A stretch of DNA of 64,000 bases from positions 1,674,001-1,738,000 of the forward strand of contig JAPXFQ010002889.1 in NCBI GenBank assembly GCA_028564705.1. The letters are read 5' to 3'. Below are positions 45,691-58,565 of the stretch, one piece after another. The stretch comes from Apricaphanius iberus. Its lineage: Eukaryota; Chordata; Actinopteri; Cyprinodontiformes; Aphaniidae. The stretch's first letter is position 1, and every line of letters starts with the position of its first letter. The notes below the pieces were generated by a model. That model searched no databases. It saw only the letters and a list, made by a program, of their open reading frames with translations, and was not told the DNA's origin. A program made the position numbers and the translations under genes.

Positions 45691-46329
45691 ATTTCCAGGG
45701 CATTGAATATCACTTTAATGTTTGTTTTTTTTATCGTACTGTCAATGCCTTTTATTAAAACAGCTAGTTTATGAGTTATTGAACTAAAGGAAAAAGAAAG
45801 AAGCTGTTGGTGTTTTATAATTATACCTATATAAAAATTATTTTTGCTGCAATTGGACATAAATGATTTTTTTCTCCTCTAGAATCTGTGCTGTTTTAAT
45901 AAACATTTTCCTTTCCTTCTCTTATAGACAATGCTTACTTTGGCTTAAAAATAGCTTACTTTGAAATTAACCTCCAAGATACCATTTTATGTCAGAGTTG
46001 GAAACAACAAATTACACACTGTCTAAATTTCATACTTATTTTTGTCAGCTTGAAGCAAAACTGAAACCTATAGCTTCACCCACCTGTAAAAATGATTAGA
46101 AATTAAAAAAATATATATTGGTCACCTTGACAAACCCCTCAATATGATTTCTTGTCTCTTAACTTTAAGTGCTTGCAGATAACTTTAGATCTATTAATCA
46201 TGATCTATTTAGACTCCTCTTTTTTCTCATTTGAAACAATCATACATATTCAAGGAAATTTGAAAATAAAAAGGAGTACACAAGATTAGAAATGATATAT
46301 ATATACAGGCTCAACAATATACATAAAGT

Positions 46330-46730
46330 AACACTAATATTTGGTTAAATGTTCTTTGGCAAGTCCCATTTCCACCACAGGCTTTTTATAGCTGTCAGCA
46401 AGTTTCTGGCATAATCTTGGCAGCATTTTTGACTGTTTCTACCAGGAGAATTAGTGAACGTGGTTGGTTTCTTGGCCTGAACCTGACTTTTAAGCCAAGT
46501 CTATAAATCTTTGGTATGGTTGAGGTGAGAACTTTCCAAAAGCTTAATGTTAGCCTGCTTAATGCAGTCCAAAACCATTTGATGTGTGCTTTTGATGATT
46601 GTCCTGTAGGAATATCTGGACTTGCCCAAGTTAAAGCTCGGACATTTCCTGTCACCCTAACATTTAGGGAAATTGGTCAGGATGTTCAAAAAAAAAACAA
46701 GAGAAACCCCTATTTAAATTTATGAAACCA
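46330..46730. repeat. possible DNA-transposon relic
   Basis: Contains TTCTGGCATAATCTTGGCAG, CATTTGATGTGTGCTTTTGATGATTGTCCTG and TGGAATATCTGGAC-like words that look like a decayed transposon body. No motif firm enough for a family. Two opposing short frames overlap here. Confidence 0.3.
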
Positions 46731-48699
46731 GTTTAACATTGCAGCAGACTGAGATGTTTTCCAATAGCTACCTGATGGCTACAAAAAATGTTTCAGGGGA
46801 AACTTGCTAAGAGTTTTTTTTTTTGTGTGTGTAAAAAACAGTTAAGATGTATGTACATGTTTCAACTTGTGTATGTATCTTTGACCATGTACAGAAGAGA
46901 AAAATTCACAGTACAACTGAACTTTCTTATAAAGAATCACCATGACTTAAAATAACTTTTAATTACCTAAAAAAAATAACTCCATTATATTAATCAATAA
47001 TGGCACACTGGTGTTTTTTCCACCACCACCAGCAAGTTTCTTTAAGGTACTTTTCTGGCTACTCTAAACATTAAAATAAAGATTTAGGCACTGCATTGGC
47101 ATTTCTTTACCTTAAAAATGATCTCAGAATGCTTTAGAAATTAAAGGTTAACCTTAAAATACTTTTTGTATTTTATCCATTGTGAAGTGAACAACTACGG
47201 CTAAACGTAGTGAAATCCAAAGTGGACTCTAAACAGAGGCTTTTCTCTGTTTGGAAGGACTGCAGAACTTGTTCATTGTCCTTTCCAATTTATCTACTTA
47301 CCAATAAACACAGTTGCATTATGTTTGCCTTGTAGCATGCTTGGTTTGTCATTGAGGCCTGTGCGAGAGACCGATGCTCAGTCTTGTTTTGAGATAAGCC
47401 AATCAGCTGGCTAATCGGTGCAGATTTATAATCTATGAAGTGCAGATTGTGAATGTGTGTACACTGTGACAAGGACTTAGTAAACATAGGTAAAACACAG
47501 TGCATATATAGTGTTAGAGTATGTAGCAATCTGTTATAATTTGTTCAGGGTTTTTTGGTGCAGCTTTATCACATTTTCAACAGCTGGAGGTCAGTTTGTG
47601 AAAGCATTATTTTTACACAAAACATTTCACTTGGTTTTTCCTTTCACTTTTTTCACTAGAGTACAAGAGTTGCATTGGGCAGTGGACCACTTCATCCTAC
47701 CTATACGTTCGTTGTGTGGTCGAGTGGTACCAGAAGTCACACAGCACACTCCTGATCTGATCAATGGCCGCTGGCTGATCTGCTTTGTGACCGCATACCA
47801 TGGAGGCCGCCATTGGTCCTCCATTGCTGTAGTACCTCCATTTGGCCGCTAGGCCCCCATTGAAAAGTATTGGACATTAGACACATTAAAAACAACTTTA
47901 ATGCCTGGTGCCCATTTTTTAAAAACTTTCTATAGCTACATATTCTTCCTGAGATAACGCTGGGCTCATTAAAAACCTGGGCACCAGGCTGGTTTTCGTA
48001 AGATAATTTTTTAAAATCTTCCATAATTAATGAGGGGGCCGAGTCAAGTTTAGCATCAGAGCTAAAGACGCGCTAGCAGAATGGGCGTGATTACGACCGA
48101 ACTACACGCCCCGCAAGGACAGAGTATACAGTGAAGATCCCGCCCCTATGCCCTTTTTAGGAACATGCTTTGTCAGAGCTGGGGAGGAGGAGTCTGTGAA
48201 TCCACCATGAATTCCCCCATGAAAGTGTGTCATTCTGGTAAACGGGGAGGAGTGAGGAGGCGCTGTCTATTCTTTTTTACAGTCTATGGATCTGATTTAG
48301 TTGCAACAATGTTGAAGCAGTATTCTTTGAACCTCACTCAATATACAATCAAACAATTGTAGATTCTGAGTTTGAGAATTGTCATCTTGGTTATTGAGGT
48401 AGCCCATTTTCACCTGTCTGCCCATCCATGAAGAGACAACAACTGAAGCAGAACTTTCCAATAAGCCTATGAAAAAGGGGCACAGATATCTATTGCATGA
48501 TCATTTCTTCATCTTACACACAGTCTTTCAACAATACTCACATCCTTATAACTTGGTCATTTAAAAATTCCAAATGTTTGTATTTTTTTAGGATTTTATT
48601 TAGTGGACATGTGGAAATCAATCCAAAGTGGCAAAGTTGAAGGAATGTGTATGAGTTTTTGAAAACTCCCAGGAGTACGTCATTTTTTTCATCATTCAT

Positions 48700-49000
48700 C
48701 ATTAAAGGGGCTATATCATGCTATTTTATAGCTTTCAACTTCTGTGATAGATTTATATATGCTAAAATGTTACCATTGGTGTTATACAGTATTAATTTGT
48801 CCTAAAATTCAACTTGTATCCTGTAGTTAGTATTGGACCACAAAGTAAAACGGTTCATTTCTCTATTTCACCTCCACCGCCACGCACCCCCAGTCCACAG
48901 AACACATTGAATGTGTTCTGTGGGCTCTAGCTGGGGAAAACTGTAAGGTGCTGCCTTGGTTTAAAGAGATTGTAAAACTGTATAACACATTGTTTTATTA
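48700..49000. repeat. possible TTAA-type MITE end
   Basis: ATTAAAGGGGCTATATCATGC at 48702 is the start word of a common fish MITE with TTAA targets. The other end was not found. Inside, AGAACACATTGAATGTGTTCT forms a perfect short hairpin. Confidence 0.4.
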
Positions 49001-49389
49001 GTGCTCAAAAATCAAAATAGCAATATAAAAAATTAACTGAGTCTGATGGATGATCTGTAGAATTGAAACTGATGCTGTCTATTGTATTCCATGTCTTCAT
49101 GATGCTGTTTGTTCACATAGCAGCTGAGTTTATCCGGAGATCAATTTACACACAGGTGGGCTATGTAGTAATTCAACTTTTCAAACCGCTGCATGTGCTG
49201 GATTTAATTTAGCGGTAACAGGCCGGACAAAAATAATGTTATATTAAATTCTCCTTTCATGGTTTAGAATTTGTAAGAATCTTTTTTTTACTTTGTGTTG
49301 ATATGTCACAAAACTCCTAGAGAGAGAGAAAGAGAGAGAAAAGGGTGAATAGGGCCAAGTAGTTTGAGATTTTGGACAAAAACCAAAAG

Positions 49390-49680
49390 TATTGACAATG
49401 AAAATTTATTGGCTCTTTCAGCATGATGATCGCAAACACATCTCCTGGGCTACAAAGGAGTGGCTTTGTAACAAGCATATCAAGGTTTTGGAGAGACCTA
49501 GCCACTTAGTCTCCAGACCTGAATCCAATAGAGAATATGGAGGGAGTTTAAGGTCAGTGTTGCTCAGCGACAGCTCAAAAACATCTCTAGAGAAGATCTG
49601 CAAGGAAGAATGGGTCAAAATACCAGCTACAGTATGCAAACCTGGTGAAGACATTACAAAGTAATGAGGTAAACTTTTGT
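49390..49680 (+). pseudogene. Tc1-like transposase 3' fragment, family C
   Basis: One frame reads FQHDDRKHISWATKEWLCNK, then HIKVLERPSHLVSRPESNRE and EKICKEEWVKIPATVCKPGE. These correspond to FQxDNDPKHTSxxxKEWL, the WPSQSPDLNPIE block and the C-terminal helix of Tc1 transposases. SPDLNPIE is degraded, so it is inactive. Confidence 0.7.
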
Positions 49681-50381
49681 TATAGACCAAATACTTCCTT
49701 TGCTGTACCATTATACAAAGAAATTAATTAAAAATCCAACGATGTGGTTTCCTTGATCTGTTTTATATTATGTCTCCCACAGTTGAATTTTACCAATGAT
49801 TAACATTTTCTTGAAGAAAACTTGCACACTCTGTGGCTGTGAAATGTTTTTATGCCCAACTGTATGTACTAAAATATCAATGCAGATGAAACATGTTGAA
49901 ACTGCAAATCCTCTGTTCTTTGGTCCATATAGACTAAGTTCTCAAGAATCTAGATCTGAAATCCTCAGATCTGATGCAATATTTATTTTACATTTCCCTT
50001 CAGGTTATTGGTTACATCAGCTCTTTAACCGTTTTAGACAGACAAAATCTGATTAACATGAAGAGCGACATTTTGGTTTTCTTTTTTTCTTTTTTTGCTT
50101 GCCAAAACTCGCTGAACTTTCATTACATAATCACCCTTCTTTTCAGTATAAATAACAGTTGAAGCAGTTTCAGCAACAGAGCTGCGTCAGTCTACTTCTT
50201 TAGAGTAAAAAAGGAAACCACTAAGATCTCTGCCAAATCAAGGCAATCAAATGTCCTGATGAAATCACAGCAGCCATGACAATGACATGAGGCAGAAGTT
50301 TATGTAAAACATAAAATAGGCTGGTCACCCAGACGAGTCACAATTACTAACTGTATTGCAGAGTGTAAATCATAGATTCCA

Positions 50382-50650
50382 TCCATCCGTCCATTCATCC
50401 ATCTGCTGATCCATCCACCCACTTAGTCTTAGATTGGGTCATGGATATATAAGCCTAAGCAGAGAGCCCCAGACTTCCCTATTCCAACCAACTTGGCTTA
50501 GGTCCTCTGGAAGAACACGAAGGCGAGTTGAGAAACATAAATCCTTCAGCATCTCCTTGGTCTTCCACTGGGTCTCCTCGCAATGGAACATGCCTGCAAT
50601 ACCTCACCAGAGAGGTGTCCAGAGAGCAATTATACACCAGTTAATGTCAT
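50382..50650 (-). pseudogene. non-LTR retrotransposon ORF2 C-terminal fragment with microsatellite tail
   Basis: The minus strand gives a decayed RRPSGRPRR-like segment followed by VSQLAF, corresponding to the RRPRGRPRTRWRDYV...LAWERLG C-terminus of a common fish LINE. Then comes REVWxSLL-like sequence and, at the 3' end (left), a degenerate GGAT repeat (50382-50420). It is 5' truncated. Confidence 0.65.
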
Positions 50651-50671
50651 TCATTCATTCATTCATTCACA
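50648..50671. repeat. CATT tetranucleotide microsatellite
   Basis: Five to six CATT units abutting the LINE fragment. Confidence 0.9.
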
Positions 50672-51219
50672 AGGTCACATTTCATCAAGTTTTGAGAAAC
50701 AAATAATTGTACAGATTGACATGCACCCATTTACAGGATTAAAGGAAAATGTCTATTTTTTTTTTCTGTCTGTTTGACAGAAAAAAAGGTATATATGGAC
50801 TTATCTAATTCTGGGGGATACAGTGAATAAGCTAAAGTCCCAAAAAATTGAAGTGTTCCTTTAAATAGCTTTTTTCTGTCTCAAAAAGTGGGAAATTGTT
50901 ACGCAACACAAAAAAACATAAAGGCACCACAAAACATTTTTCGAGTGCTATTGTAATTTTCTTTTTGAAATATTTATTGGATTCAATAATGCAGTATTAA
51001 TCAGGATTTCAAGTTAGTTGACAACAAATAATAATCCTACTGTGGCGTTCCTTTGATTGCCACACATTACAGATTGAATGAACCAAAAGCTAAATTAGTT
51101 GGTCAAAGAAAATTTATTTAGATCAGGTAAATGATGTTGCAGTCCTCCATAGGAAGAATAAGAATTTTGTATGACACTAAGGGAAAGAATCCTTCCATGC
51201 AGTTATTTTTGTTGTTGTT

Positions 51220-51295
51220 GTTTTTTAATACTTAAATGTTTTGGATCAATCAGACTTTAATATTAGACAAAGATAATCCGGGTAAATAAAATATG
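51220..51295 (+). repeat. repeat fragment, family A (third copy)
   Basis: AATGTTTTGGATCAATCAGAC, then TATTAGACAAAGATAATCC, the same word order as 13901 and 44100. Confidence 0.45.
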
Positions 51296-52974
51296 TATTT
51301 TTCAAATAATGGAGATGAAGAACCTGTACTTAATTGTACTTAAAGACAAAAATGGTAATATATTTATGTGGAAAAACCAAACAAATTATCTGCCAATATC
51401 TATGGGTTTTTTTGTCTCGTTTTTTTAAATAGTAATCTCAAACCAAGACTGAAAAATAGAAAAACACATCACACTTTGTTATGTAACACTGCAGCTGATT
51501 TACATTCACACAGCTGCAGGGTATGTGCTTCTTATTTTAAAAATATCGTAATTGTTACAATCTTTTCATCTTGAAATTACAATCTCACATGGAAGCATGT
51601 ACATAGAAGCCCTTTTAATCATATCTTCGGTAAAAGAAGAAAGACATCAGAATACGTCTATTTGGATTGCTGTCTAACAGATGCTGGACTCAAATATGCA
51701 ATTTACTCGTCAGACTGCTAGTTCTCTGCTGCAGCGTTGAGAGGCGATAGATACTTTCTTTTGTTAAATATCCTTCATTAGCCCAAATAACCCAAGTATA
51801 ATAACCTGCTATTTAGGTGACATGAAACCTAGTTGAGACGCTTAGCAGAATGGAGAAATTTGGTCCTGTTTCATATTCAGGCTTCTGTGTGCAGGTTTGA
51901 GCAGATGAACTCATTACCTTTCTGCGTTTACGGCCTATTTAATGCTTAGCATTCATCCTGCTACCACACAAAGTGTTATATCTCTTTAGTAGATATTTAC
52001 CCAAATATACTTGGAGACATTTTTTTTTTATTTTACTGTTTATTTGTTGATGATGCACAAATCTACCTCAGTTGTGTTTTATTTCCGTGAATGAAATTAT
52101 CAGACAGCTGTGTTGACTGAGCAGTCACCGTCCGAGACATTTAAGACTGGACGTGATTATATTTTGAATAAGCGTCTTCCTTCTGAATTCACAGCAGTTC
52201 ACATTTCAAACAAACTATGTGAAGCTGAACGGACTGCTGTATGCCAAATTAACTGATGATCCTTATGATATTTTTACAAACTTATTGTTCTTTTGTGAAC
52301 ATTGACATTACAGATTTTAATTTCCTTGGCCTGTAAGGATTTATCTTTTTCTAAGAGACACTGTTGCACTTTCAGAGTTTATAGGATATACAAGTCTTTT
52401 CACAAAGTACCCTTAATCTAATTCAGATTTTCAAACTGAATTACAAGACCCAGCTCTTTTAAATAGCGTCTTTAACTTGAAGAATTGAGAATTGCTTCTT
52501 GAAGAGCTTGCTGAAAAGACTTGAGAGAGCTATTGTCTGGAAAATTAAAAACAAACTTCTTGCGGCCCCATTTATTATCATGCAGATAAGTAAAACCTCT
52601 TCTTCTCTCCTTAGAGGAGAACAGCAACCAAAAGGAGATTTTTTAGAAATCTAGCTTCTTTATTAGTACATTTACTTCAGCTGGACTAAAATGCTCATTT
52701 ACACATTTTATTTTGTTCAGAGATTTAAAGTCCAAATACATTTTTGTACAATATTAATCTTAGAGGAGCCTGACATATGTGCCTGTATTTTGGGTTCTTC
52801 AGACACCTATAGGATGAAACTTTTGTGATTCCCACTGACTAGACCCAAAATAACTGATAAAGTTTTTGCAGCTATATTTGACACAAGTACAATTACACTA
52901 ACAAGTCACTTTGTTTACTACAGCCTAAGATATACAGTACAACACCTAAATCTCTTAATGTACAAAAAAATTCA

Positions 52975-53120
52975 CAGGAAAAGCAAGGCAAGGCAACTTA
53001 TTTGTTTAACCCCCTTTCAACAACAAGACAAATCGATGTGCTTTGGGTGATTCAGGGTGAACAACAATAAAAGCATAAATTAAAACATTAGAGACACAAA
53101 CGTATGACACATTGAAACAT
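52975..53120 (+). repeat. teleost interspersed repeat
   Basis: GCAAGGCAAGGCAACTTATTTG, then AACAACAAGACAAATCGATGTGC and AACAATAAAAGCATAAATTA, typical words of an abundant fish repeat. Confidence 0.6.
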
Positions 53121-53939
53121 ATGACCTTCCAGCTGTTATGAAAGCTCGCTCTAAACAGATGAGTTTTTAGCTTTGATTTAATATATCATACAAAATCAAG
53201 TTTTTCGAGTTTTCAATCATCTGGTAGTGCAACTTTCTCATAAAACCCCCCACCAGAGTGGTTTTAGGCTTAATTCATGCATGTCTAAGTAATCCTTTGG
53301 AATCCTGCTCTCTGAACAGCTACATCACCCTCTCCTAGAAAATGACTGAGTGTTCACTTAGTGATGTATTTTACAACACTAAGTGAAAACAAGGAAGTGC
53401 TAGAGGTGTCTGCACTGCCCATACACAGAGAGCAGCTTACCGCTGGTAGAGTTGCAAACATACCTGCCCCCTTCTCAAAGAATTTCAGAATGAATCAGGA
53501 AGAATCAGCATGCAGCTGTCTGTCTAACTTTTTGGGCAGACACTGTTACAGGAATCAATCCCACTATAGATAAATGCATGAATGTGTTTTTTGAGGTCCC
53601 ATTTGACATTAGTCATCCAATCCTAGAAATATTTTTTCAGGTGATAGAATGCACAGGGTGCAGAATGCATGCTATATGTCTTTTTTTGCCCCTATCTCCT
53701 GCCCATGGGATGATTCTTATCCAGTGTTGGAAGTAACAAGTTAGAAAAATAATGAGTAATAAGAATACATTACGTTTTTCAGTAACTGAGAAAATGTACA
53801 GCAATATATTACCTGTTAACATTTTAGTAACTCGAGTTACCAGCGCATTTGAAATTGTGTTTCCTCCCAATTAATGCAGTGGACCAAATCAAGTTGGAGA
53901 AGAAGAAGATCCACCATCCACTTCCTGTTGCTCAAAACC

Positions 53940-55140
53940 ATAGACTGTATATATAAATAGACAAACCCTCGTTGACGTCGCCTATAGGTTTCTGAAGAGC
54001 AAAAATGAAGCCAACTGGGTGGTTCCCAACGCCGCCATCTTGTCTGCGTCACTCCTCTCGTCACTATCAGAAACTCCAAAAAATGGGCAAGGAGGTGGAG
54101 CTGAGAATGGCAATGTGAGGCTGGGGGCGGAGGGTTAACGCTCCAAGCCGACATAGCTAGAAGCTAGTCAGAAGCCACTCAGGAGCTAACTGAAGCAAAC
54201 GTAGGCTGCGGCCGGTTTCAGCCAGAACACCACGGTTAAGAGACTTTTATCCAGTTTTTCAACATCGATCACTTTAGACCCAGTAACATCTCGAGTAGAG
54301 AAAAAATGTCGATATAACAAGACCCAAATGGGTCGGGTCAATACTGCTTAATATGGTGTTATTTCCATTACCATCGGTGGAGGGTGAGGACATAGACGGC
54401 TCATCTTAACAACACATCCAGAAAAAAGCAGTCACAAAGTCATCATGAAAACTCAGATCCTCTCAAAAAATAAAAGACTTTTGTCAAACCTCACATCTCA
54501 GACATCCAATAGTTCATGCCTCCAGCTGTTTTCCTCACACCAGTACTGATCTAACCAGCAATCATCCAGTCTGTCTAGAGTCCAACTTTGTAGTCTTCCA
54601 GCCTGATCTAGCCGGATGCTGCAGTTTATCGGTCCTGCCGACTTGCTGCTCTGCTGCAGAGGCAACTGATAGTGGAGTTCAGAAACACCAAATGACTGAA
54701 GTCTTTACGTTAGTTCCAGGCTGTGAAGAGCTTCTCCGCAAGCAGAGGGGGACAGCAGACTACGGAGCAAGTTATTAGCTAAAGTTAGCCACCATTAGCC
54801 ACCATTAGCCACCAGCGTTAGCCTAGACGGACATGTCAATAAAAGGACACACCCCTAATTATTCATAATTTCAAGATTAAATTACAAATAAACTGAGAAA
54901 TTAGAAAAAATGCCCCCCCACACCCCCAGAGTTGTCATGATTGTAAACCTGAAATATCTAACCTAAAATGTTTTTTTGAACCAGGCTGTAAACACGGTTA
55001 TTCTTGCTGTAAAGTTGGCCTTTTTAACATGGGAGTCAATGAGAAATTGCTCCTGAGAGCCAGCCCCCAGCGGATGAGGGCTGAACTGCAATTTTTGACA
55101 CTTCTGGGTTGGCTTCACATTCTGGGGGTGGAGTTTGCCT
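53940..55140. mobile_element. element nested in the hAT copy
   Basis: TTGCTCAAAACCA occurs at 53928-53940 and again at 55142-55154, bracketing a body that starts TAGACTGTATATATAAATAG and ends TCTGGGGGTGGAGTTTGCC. Both ends are words of a common CpG-rich fish repeat. The 13-bp flanking direct repeat suggests a retroposition-type target duplication. No coding region recognised. Confidence 0.55.
54786..54815. repeat. 10-bp tandem repeat x3
   Basis: AGCCACCATT repeated three times with no mismatch in the first two copies, inside the nested element. Confidence 0.8.
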
Positions 55141-55859
55141 CTTGCTCAAAACCAAAACAGAGAGTCAGGATTGCTGATGAAATGATCGACATTTACACGG
55201 TGGCATTATTCACACTATTTCCCTAACCACCTTCTGACAGATTTTTCAGTCTTAGGAGTCTAATCTTTGTCAACCATCTTTGTGATGAGTGCTTTCTGCT
55301 CCTTCTTTTGATGTGATTCAACATTACCATGAGATAGAAGGCAGGCAAAGCCACTTGAGAAACAAAGTTTGCTTAAATAGTGTTGAAATTACAGCATTTG
55401 AAGAGTCACACTTGTGTCAAATGTAGATTGATAAGGTACAGTATTTACTACAGTATTTAAAATTGTTTCATATTTAAGATATTTTGCCAAAAGTAACGCA
55501 AAGTAGGGTAACTCAGTTACATTTTTGAGACAGTAATATGCAATGCAAATATATTACATTTTTGAGGCTGTAACTAGTAATATAAAATATATAACAACTT
55601 TTTTGTAACTTGCCCAACACTGCTCTTATCAGGTTAGCCTTAAAACCTTAATTAGCAAGTGGCAATTGGCTGAGTGGTAGAGGAGGTCCACAATATAGGT
55701 GGCTGCAGTCCACCGCACAGCTGTCCAGGGTTTGATTGCATTTAATCCTTTTTTCTCTATGCCCTTTTTCTTGTTGAACTACAAATGAATAAATGACACA
55801 AGTTCCACAAAATCAAACATTTTAAGAAATAAAATTTTTTTGAATATTCTGTTTTTTTT

Positions 55860-56315
55860 TTTTTTTTTTTTTTTCATATTTGACCTGTTCACCTCCAGGA
55901 CGATGGGGATTGCAGGTCAGATCACAGTTGACACTTCTCACCCTGGACAGATTTTTTGACCTGCTCCCCTCAGACAGGAGGCTCCTGTCCATTCGGACCA
56001 GAACCTCTCACCGTAAGAACAGTTTCTTCCCCTCTGCTGTTGGACTCAAGAACAATAACCCTAGACTGTTCCCATCTCCCCACTCTGTTTCAATCACATG
56101 ATGCTGTGTTGTGTGTTTTTTGTTTGTTTTTTGCACCTGCCTGGTTTTGCTCTGATCATCACATGGACTCATGTATATATCCATCTGTTTATCCTATTTT
56201 AACATTTTTTTATTGATTGCATTGCAGTGTTTGTCTTATCACGTTTGTACCGCATCAGTTTCAGAATGTCGGAAATCTATACACTCATTTGGCAATAAAC
56301 CTTTCTGATTTTTAT
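55860..56315 (+). pseudogene. LINE ORF2 C-terminus and 3' UTR
   Basis: The frame shows FFDLLPSDRRLLSIRTRTSH, then RKNSFFPSAVGL, the SFFPxAVxLxN C-terminal signature of several fish non-LTR elements. A 3' UTR follows, ending TTTGGCAATAAACCTTTCTGATT with a poly(A)-type AATAAA. It is 5' truncated, with a poly(T) run before it. Confidence 0.7.
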
Positions 56316-56384
56316 TTTAAATAATTTAATTGAAACATACAGATAAACATTTTTTTCTATCATGTTTTGTTCCTCTTTATAAAC

Positions 56385-56990
56385 AGAGCCTTGCAAAAGT
56401 GTGCCTAGTGTACCTTTCTTTTACTAATATAATCATCAAGGTGTGCTGTGAATTTGCATCAATACTCTTCACACACATTTCACACAATCAAATGAAATGT
56501 AACCAGTAGTGACTGGTTGTAATGAAGAAGTTACCTGATTAGCAAATACAGTGTACCTACAATATATATAAAATGTAATCTTTATACAAGCTGTTCTGTA
56601 AAGACTTTAACAATACATCAGACTCTGCAAACTGTAGATTTACCCAGCGATGTCAGTCCATCAAACTGACTGGGCAAGAAGGACATTAGTCAAAGAAGCA
56701 GCCAAGAGTAATCACAGGCTGAAAACTCACCACACCATGAACTCACCATCCCATTTCTTGTAGAAGCATTATGATTTGGGTATACTTTTCTTCAGAAGAA
56801 CACACAAGAAAACTGGGTAAAGCTGAAAGAAAGATGGGTAGAGCTAACTTCATATCATTCCTAGAAGAACACCTGTCGGAGGCGACAAAGAAATTATGTT
56901 CACAGATATCCAATGATTTTACAGAGATTGATCTATTATGTGTTGCAGATGAGAAGGATGACTAAATACATTCCAGAAGTACTGCTAAAG
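56385..56990 (+). pseudogene. Tc1-like transposon relic, family B (second copy)
   Basis: The start AGCCTTGCAAAAGTGTGCC recalls the terminal repeat of the family. Then GGCAAGAAGGACATTAGTC, AAGAAGCAGCCAAGAGT and GCTGAAAGAAAGATGGGTAGAGC, a frame giving GRANFISFLEEHLSEATKKL (compare the GAKYRAILEENLLESAKDL block). Internal deletions; no open transposase. Confidence 0.6.
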
Positions 56991-57519
56991 ACCTGCAGCT
57001 GAATTATAATAGATAAAGAAGAAAAAATCTTAGAAACGTGTCATGTTTCTTCCCTTACCAAATTATGTGGTTAATTGATGTGGTTTGTGGGTGAACCATG
57101 ACAAAAAATGAGAAACCTAATGTAATTTCAATACTATATATTTAAAGGGGGTGAGGGGACATTCTTCTCAGGGAGACAGAGCAATTTTTTGGTACAGTAC
57201 AGCTTTAAATCGATCTGTAAGTTCAATAAATGACATACTACCTATTTAAAACATTGCAATCATAACATGTCTGATTTAATGCCATGAAATTAGCTGCATG
57301 AGAAGACAGTCCCCCCTCCACACGCTGTCTCTTTAACGTCATCACAACATTCTCGGAGCACCCTCTTAATCGAGCCCGACATGTGGAGCGTGGCTGTCGG
57401 TGGACTCTAGTCTCCCAGGCTGACTGCATTACGTGTTTGGCCTGGCATCAAGCGGAGCTGGCTACAGCTGGGAATCAGGGAGATCCAGAAACACCGGCCC
57501 CTCACTGTGTCGGCAGGCC

Positions 57520-57609
57520 CAGTTTGAGGAACTGTTGTCCCGCGTCGGTCCAAGCTTCACTCGCTGAGACACCAACTACAATGCTGAGTGGCTGTCCATC
57601 TGTCTGCGG
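57520..57609 (+). pseudogene. PIF/Harbinger transposase fragment
   Basis: Thirty codons read QFEELLSRVGPSFTR, a TGA, then DTNYNAEWLSICLR. This matches the FxxLLxxVxPxIxxxDTNYRxxIxxxERLxICLR segment of Harbinger-type transposases. It sits in a GC-richer block (57300-57780) that may be a whole internally deleted Harbinger element. Confidence 0.65.
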
Positions 57610-57984
57610 CTAATAAAAGTGTGTAATATAATATGTGAGCGGCGTGGGATGTGCTGTGATGGAGCCATTACCAAGCCATGGTCGTCTTTACTCCTCCAGA
57701 TTGGCTGTCCGGGTGAGGAAACTGTTCATGGCTCCCTTCTCGGCGGAGAAAGCAGTGGATTTGCACCCGAAACAACTCTTTTAAGAGCCACCAACAAACC
57801 TCTTAATAGCTTTCCTGTCTAAATAGTTGAATCTCTTTATAAGGTTTATTTTTGTATTCATGTCTCTATATAGAAAACAGCTGGTGTCATGTAGCTCGGG
57901 GTGATTAGCCACAGTGTTTTTAAGTATTTCCTCCATCTTGTGCTGATGCCATGACTCCGCGTCAGTTACAGCATTGGTGACATT

Positions 57985-58565
57985 TGTTGAATTAAATAAT
58001 TATCAAAATTAATTCAATGCATGTTCAAGCAGATACAAAATGGAGCCAATTTCCAGTTCTTAACGTTTATTTTGAACAGATTAACAAATTGCAGTTTTAC
58101 AGAGAAAGTTGCCCCCCTAGTTTCTCTGGAGCAGTCAATATTTCTGACAATTGAATGATCTTCATTTCACAACTTTATAGATACCGGGCCTCGCCAGGAC
58201 TCTAGGCGTTTCTTCTCCCTCCAATCGGAACATTTCCATACAGTGTCTTAACCATTATTGGCTGTCAGAGAATTATGCAGTCATAAGGTGAGACGTGTCT
58301 TTTCTCTTGGTCAAAAGTTCATTCTGAGTTTTATGGTTTTACGGCAACACTCCCAGCTTCACGGCCCTGGTTCCACACACTAAATCCACAGACATCCTGT
58401 CTTTACAGCCCGCAATAAAACCCACCCAAGAGTTTTATTACTTAAAAGCTTATCCCAATAACAAATACTGACAGACCATATTTTTTTACAACCATGCAAA
58501 CTATATAAACAGACTTTTACCTTCTGAATAATAAAAGTTCAAAACATATGTAGAATAACACCACA
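57985..58565 (-). mobile_element. candidate 3' LTR of a minus-strand LTR retroelement
   Basis: On the minus strand a purine run GAAAAGAGGGAG (polypurine-tract-like, 58567-58578) is followed by TGTGGTG and, 581 bases on, TTCAACA, giving TG...CA ends. Inside are TATAAAG (58173-58179) and AATAAA (58066-58071), about 100 bases apart and in the right order for a promoter, R region and poly(A) signal. The matching LTR should lie beyond the right edge of the window, so this rests on structure only. Confidence 0.45.

Larger units (their letters stand above)
53722..55622. mobile_element. hAT-type element (CAGTGTTGG ends) with a nested insertion
   Basis: Left end CAGTGTTGGAAGTAAC, right end GTAACTTGCCCAACACTG, flanked by TTCTTATC and CTCTTATC (7 of 8). 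The subterminal zones carry the GTAAC/ATTAC repeats usual for this family (53740-53850 and 55490-55600). The middle (53940-55140) is a second element. Confidence 0.8.
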
